Shown here in pieces: positions 63,217 to 64,000 of a stretch of DNA of 64,000 nucleotides (positions are counted from its first letter, which is position 1; each line of letters starts with the position of its first letter). The translations under genes were made by a program, and so were the position numbers. The notes beneath the pieces were generated by a model. It was not told where the DNA came from. It worked only from the letters and a program-made list of their open reading frames with translations, and ran no database searches. This DNA comes from Rhodobacterales bacterium RIFCSPHIGHO2_02_FULL_62_130 (lineage in GTDB: Bacteria > Pseudomonadota > Alphaproteobacteria > Rhodobacterales > Rhodobacteraceae): NCBI GenBank assembly GCA_001828855.1, contig MHZT01000001.1, positions 186,001 to 250,000 on the forward strand. The letters are read 5' to 3'.

Positions 63217-64000
63217 ATGACCAAGACAGCACTCGCCCTTACCCTGACGCTTGCGGCAGGCATGGCCACGGCGCAAACCCCTGATTTCAAGATCAAACCG
63301 GCCTCGCCCTTCGCTTGGGCCAAATCCGGCGAGAAAGCCGCTTATGCCGCAAAGGCCGCAGCCGCAGGGGGCGGCAAGGTGATCGGTGGCACGCTTGCGG
63401 CCGATGGGGCGTGGCCTTGGCAGGTGGCATTGATGATCAACGGCGCCCCCGTGGGGCCGGACGGGCAGTTCTGCGGTGGCTCTCTGGTGCTGGACAGATG
63501 GGTGCTGACGGCGGCGCATTGCGTGCATATGCAGGATGATGCGGGCACCTGGGCCGATCTTGCGCCCACCGATATCTCGGTCATGGTCGGGACCAATGTG
63601 CTGACGCCCGGCAAAGGCGACCTGGTCGGGGTGGCGGGCGTGTTCCGCCACCCCGACTATGTCGGCACCGCCTTTGACCATGACATCGCCCTGATCAAAC
63701 TGACCCGCCCGCCGGTGGTTCCTTACCAGACCATTCAGGTGCCGGACGCCGAATTCGGCGACCAACTGGATCAGCCCGGCGTGGTCACCATCGTAACCGG
63801 CTGGGGCTTGCTGGAGGGCGGCACCCACCCCGAAGCGCTGCACCAGACCGAAATCCAGATGATGGACCGCGCCCTGTGCAACCAGTCCATGATCGAATCC
63901 CGTGCCGAAGCCGCCGCCGAAGGCTTCGGCTATGCCGTGGGTGTTCTCAGCCTGAAAGACGAGGACGCCTACGCGCTCTGGGATGAGGTCATTGCCGCAG
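63217..64000 (+). CDS. Secreted trypsin-like serine protease, zymogen (partial, runs off the right edge)
   Basis: The first 261 residues of an S1 (chymotrypsin-fold) protease. Signal peptide MTKTALALTLTLAAGMATAQ; a propeptide of about 34 residues (K/A-rich) ends with GGGK54, followed by VIGGTLAADGAWPWQV, the classical neo-N-terminus of an activated trypsin. Catalytic His101 in LTAAHC and Asp156 in DHDIALIKL are present; the Ser region is outside the window. A ribosome site (taggga) precedes the ATG. It is downstream of caspase 2 and probably made with it. Confidence 0.92.
   Translation, partial: MTKTALALTLTLAAGMATAQTPDFKIKPASPFAWAKSGEKAAYAAKAAAAGGGKVIGGTLAADGAWPWQVALMINGAPVGPDGQFCGGSLVLDRWVLTAAHCVHMQDDAGTWADLAPTDISVMVGTNVLTPGKGDLVGVAGVFRHPDYVGTAFDHDIALIKLTRPPVVPYQTIQVPDAEFGDQLDQPGVVTIVTGWGLLEGGTHPEALHQTEIQMMDRALCNQSMIESRAEAAAEGFGYAVGVLSLKDEDAYALWDEVIAA

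Noticed and set aside
51930-64000. CRISPR-associated or Gabija/caspase-type phage-defence island
   Set aside because: No Cas, nuclease, reverse transcriptase or nucleotide-sensor gene is present, and the caspases carry signal peptides; a periplasmic role fits better.

Overview
The window is dense, high-GC chromosomal DNA from an alphaproteobacterium, most likely a member of the Rhodobacterales/Rhodobacteraceae. The grounds are gene content and order: lysA-lipoprotein-argH facing a TlpA-type thioredoxin, divergent hemE and hemC, phaA-phaB, a decaprenyl-type polyprenyl synthase, ETF-ubiquinone oxidoreductase, a 44-residue aa3-oxidase subunit IV peptide and ClpS. Strong codon bias with long antisense open frames also fits. 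This is inference from the sequence; no 16S rRNA gene is present. I saw no tRNA, rRNA, insertion sequence, prophage or CRISPR array. No gene-free stretch exceeds 300 bases; the longest (43888-44154, 22131-22384, 3042-3257) hold repeats or divergent promoter space.

Layout. 1-4286: lysine/arginine biosynthesis (lysA partial, argH), a small LptM-like lipoprotein, a TlpA-like thioredoxin and a YghZ-type aldo-keto reductase. 4456-11447: outer-membrane assembly pair tamA-tamB, a YihY/BrkB membrane protein and tag glycosylase. 11560-14532: a stand-alone EAL phosphodiesterase and phaA-phaB for polyhydroxybutyrate precursors. 14657-23898: an EamA exporter, small conserved proteins, a tRNA methyltransferase, isoprenoid genes (polyprenyl synthase, ispE with a TPR protein), ETF-QO, greA and a membrane protein of unknown function. 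23895-27474: a translationally coupled mobA-mobB-unknown-GNAT operon and azlCD. 27481-35917: acyl-CoA dehydrogenase, metallo-hydrolase, small proteins, Sua5, FAH hydrolase, a D,D-carboxypeptidase with SPOR domain and a HAD hydrolase. 36064-43887: clpS, rsmC-like, hemF, hemE and hemC, with a papain-like peptidase, a DMT transporter and an aminotransferase. 44155-51890: an MFS transporter, an FAD oxidase, the tesA/ybbA/ybbP divergon and an SDR.

The most unusual part is 51930 to the right edge. It is a cluster of exported hydrolases: two caspase-fold (C14) proteins with signal peptides and similar C-terminal domains, a secreted PPC-like protein, a Tat-exported multicopper oxidase with a Met-rich loop, an HtrA-like two-PDZ serine protease, an OmpR-type two-component system, a patatin-like lipoprotein and a chymotrypsin-fold protease. 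The last has a propeptide ending in Lys just before a VIGG neo-N-terminus. The arrangement suggests a periplasmic protease cascade or envelope-damage response. A caspase-type protease of Arg/Lys specificity could activate the trypsin zymogen; this is a hypothesis.

A family of short palindromes and 31-33-base inverted arms recurs between genes at six places. In two of them it forms a nested, mirror-symmetric element of 170-210 bases. It is the main non-coding feature of the window.
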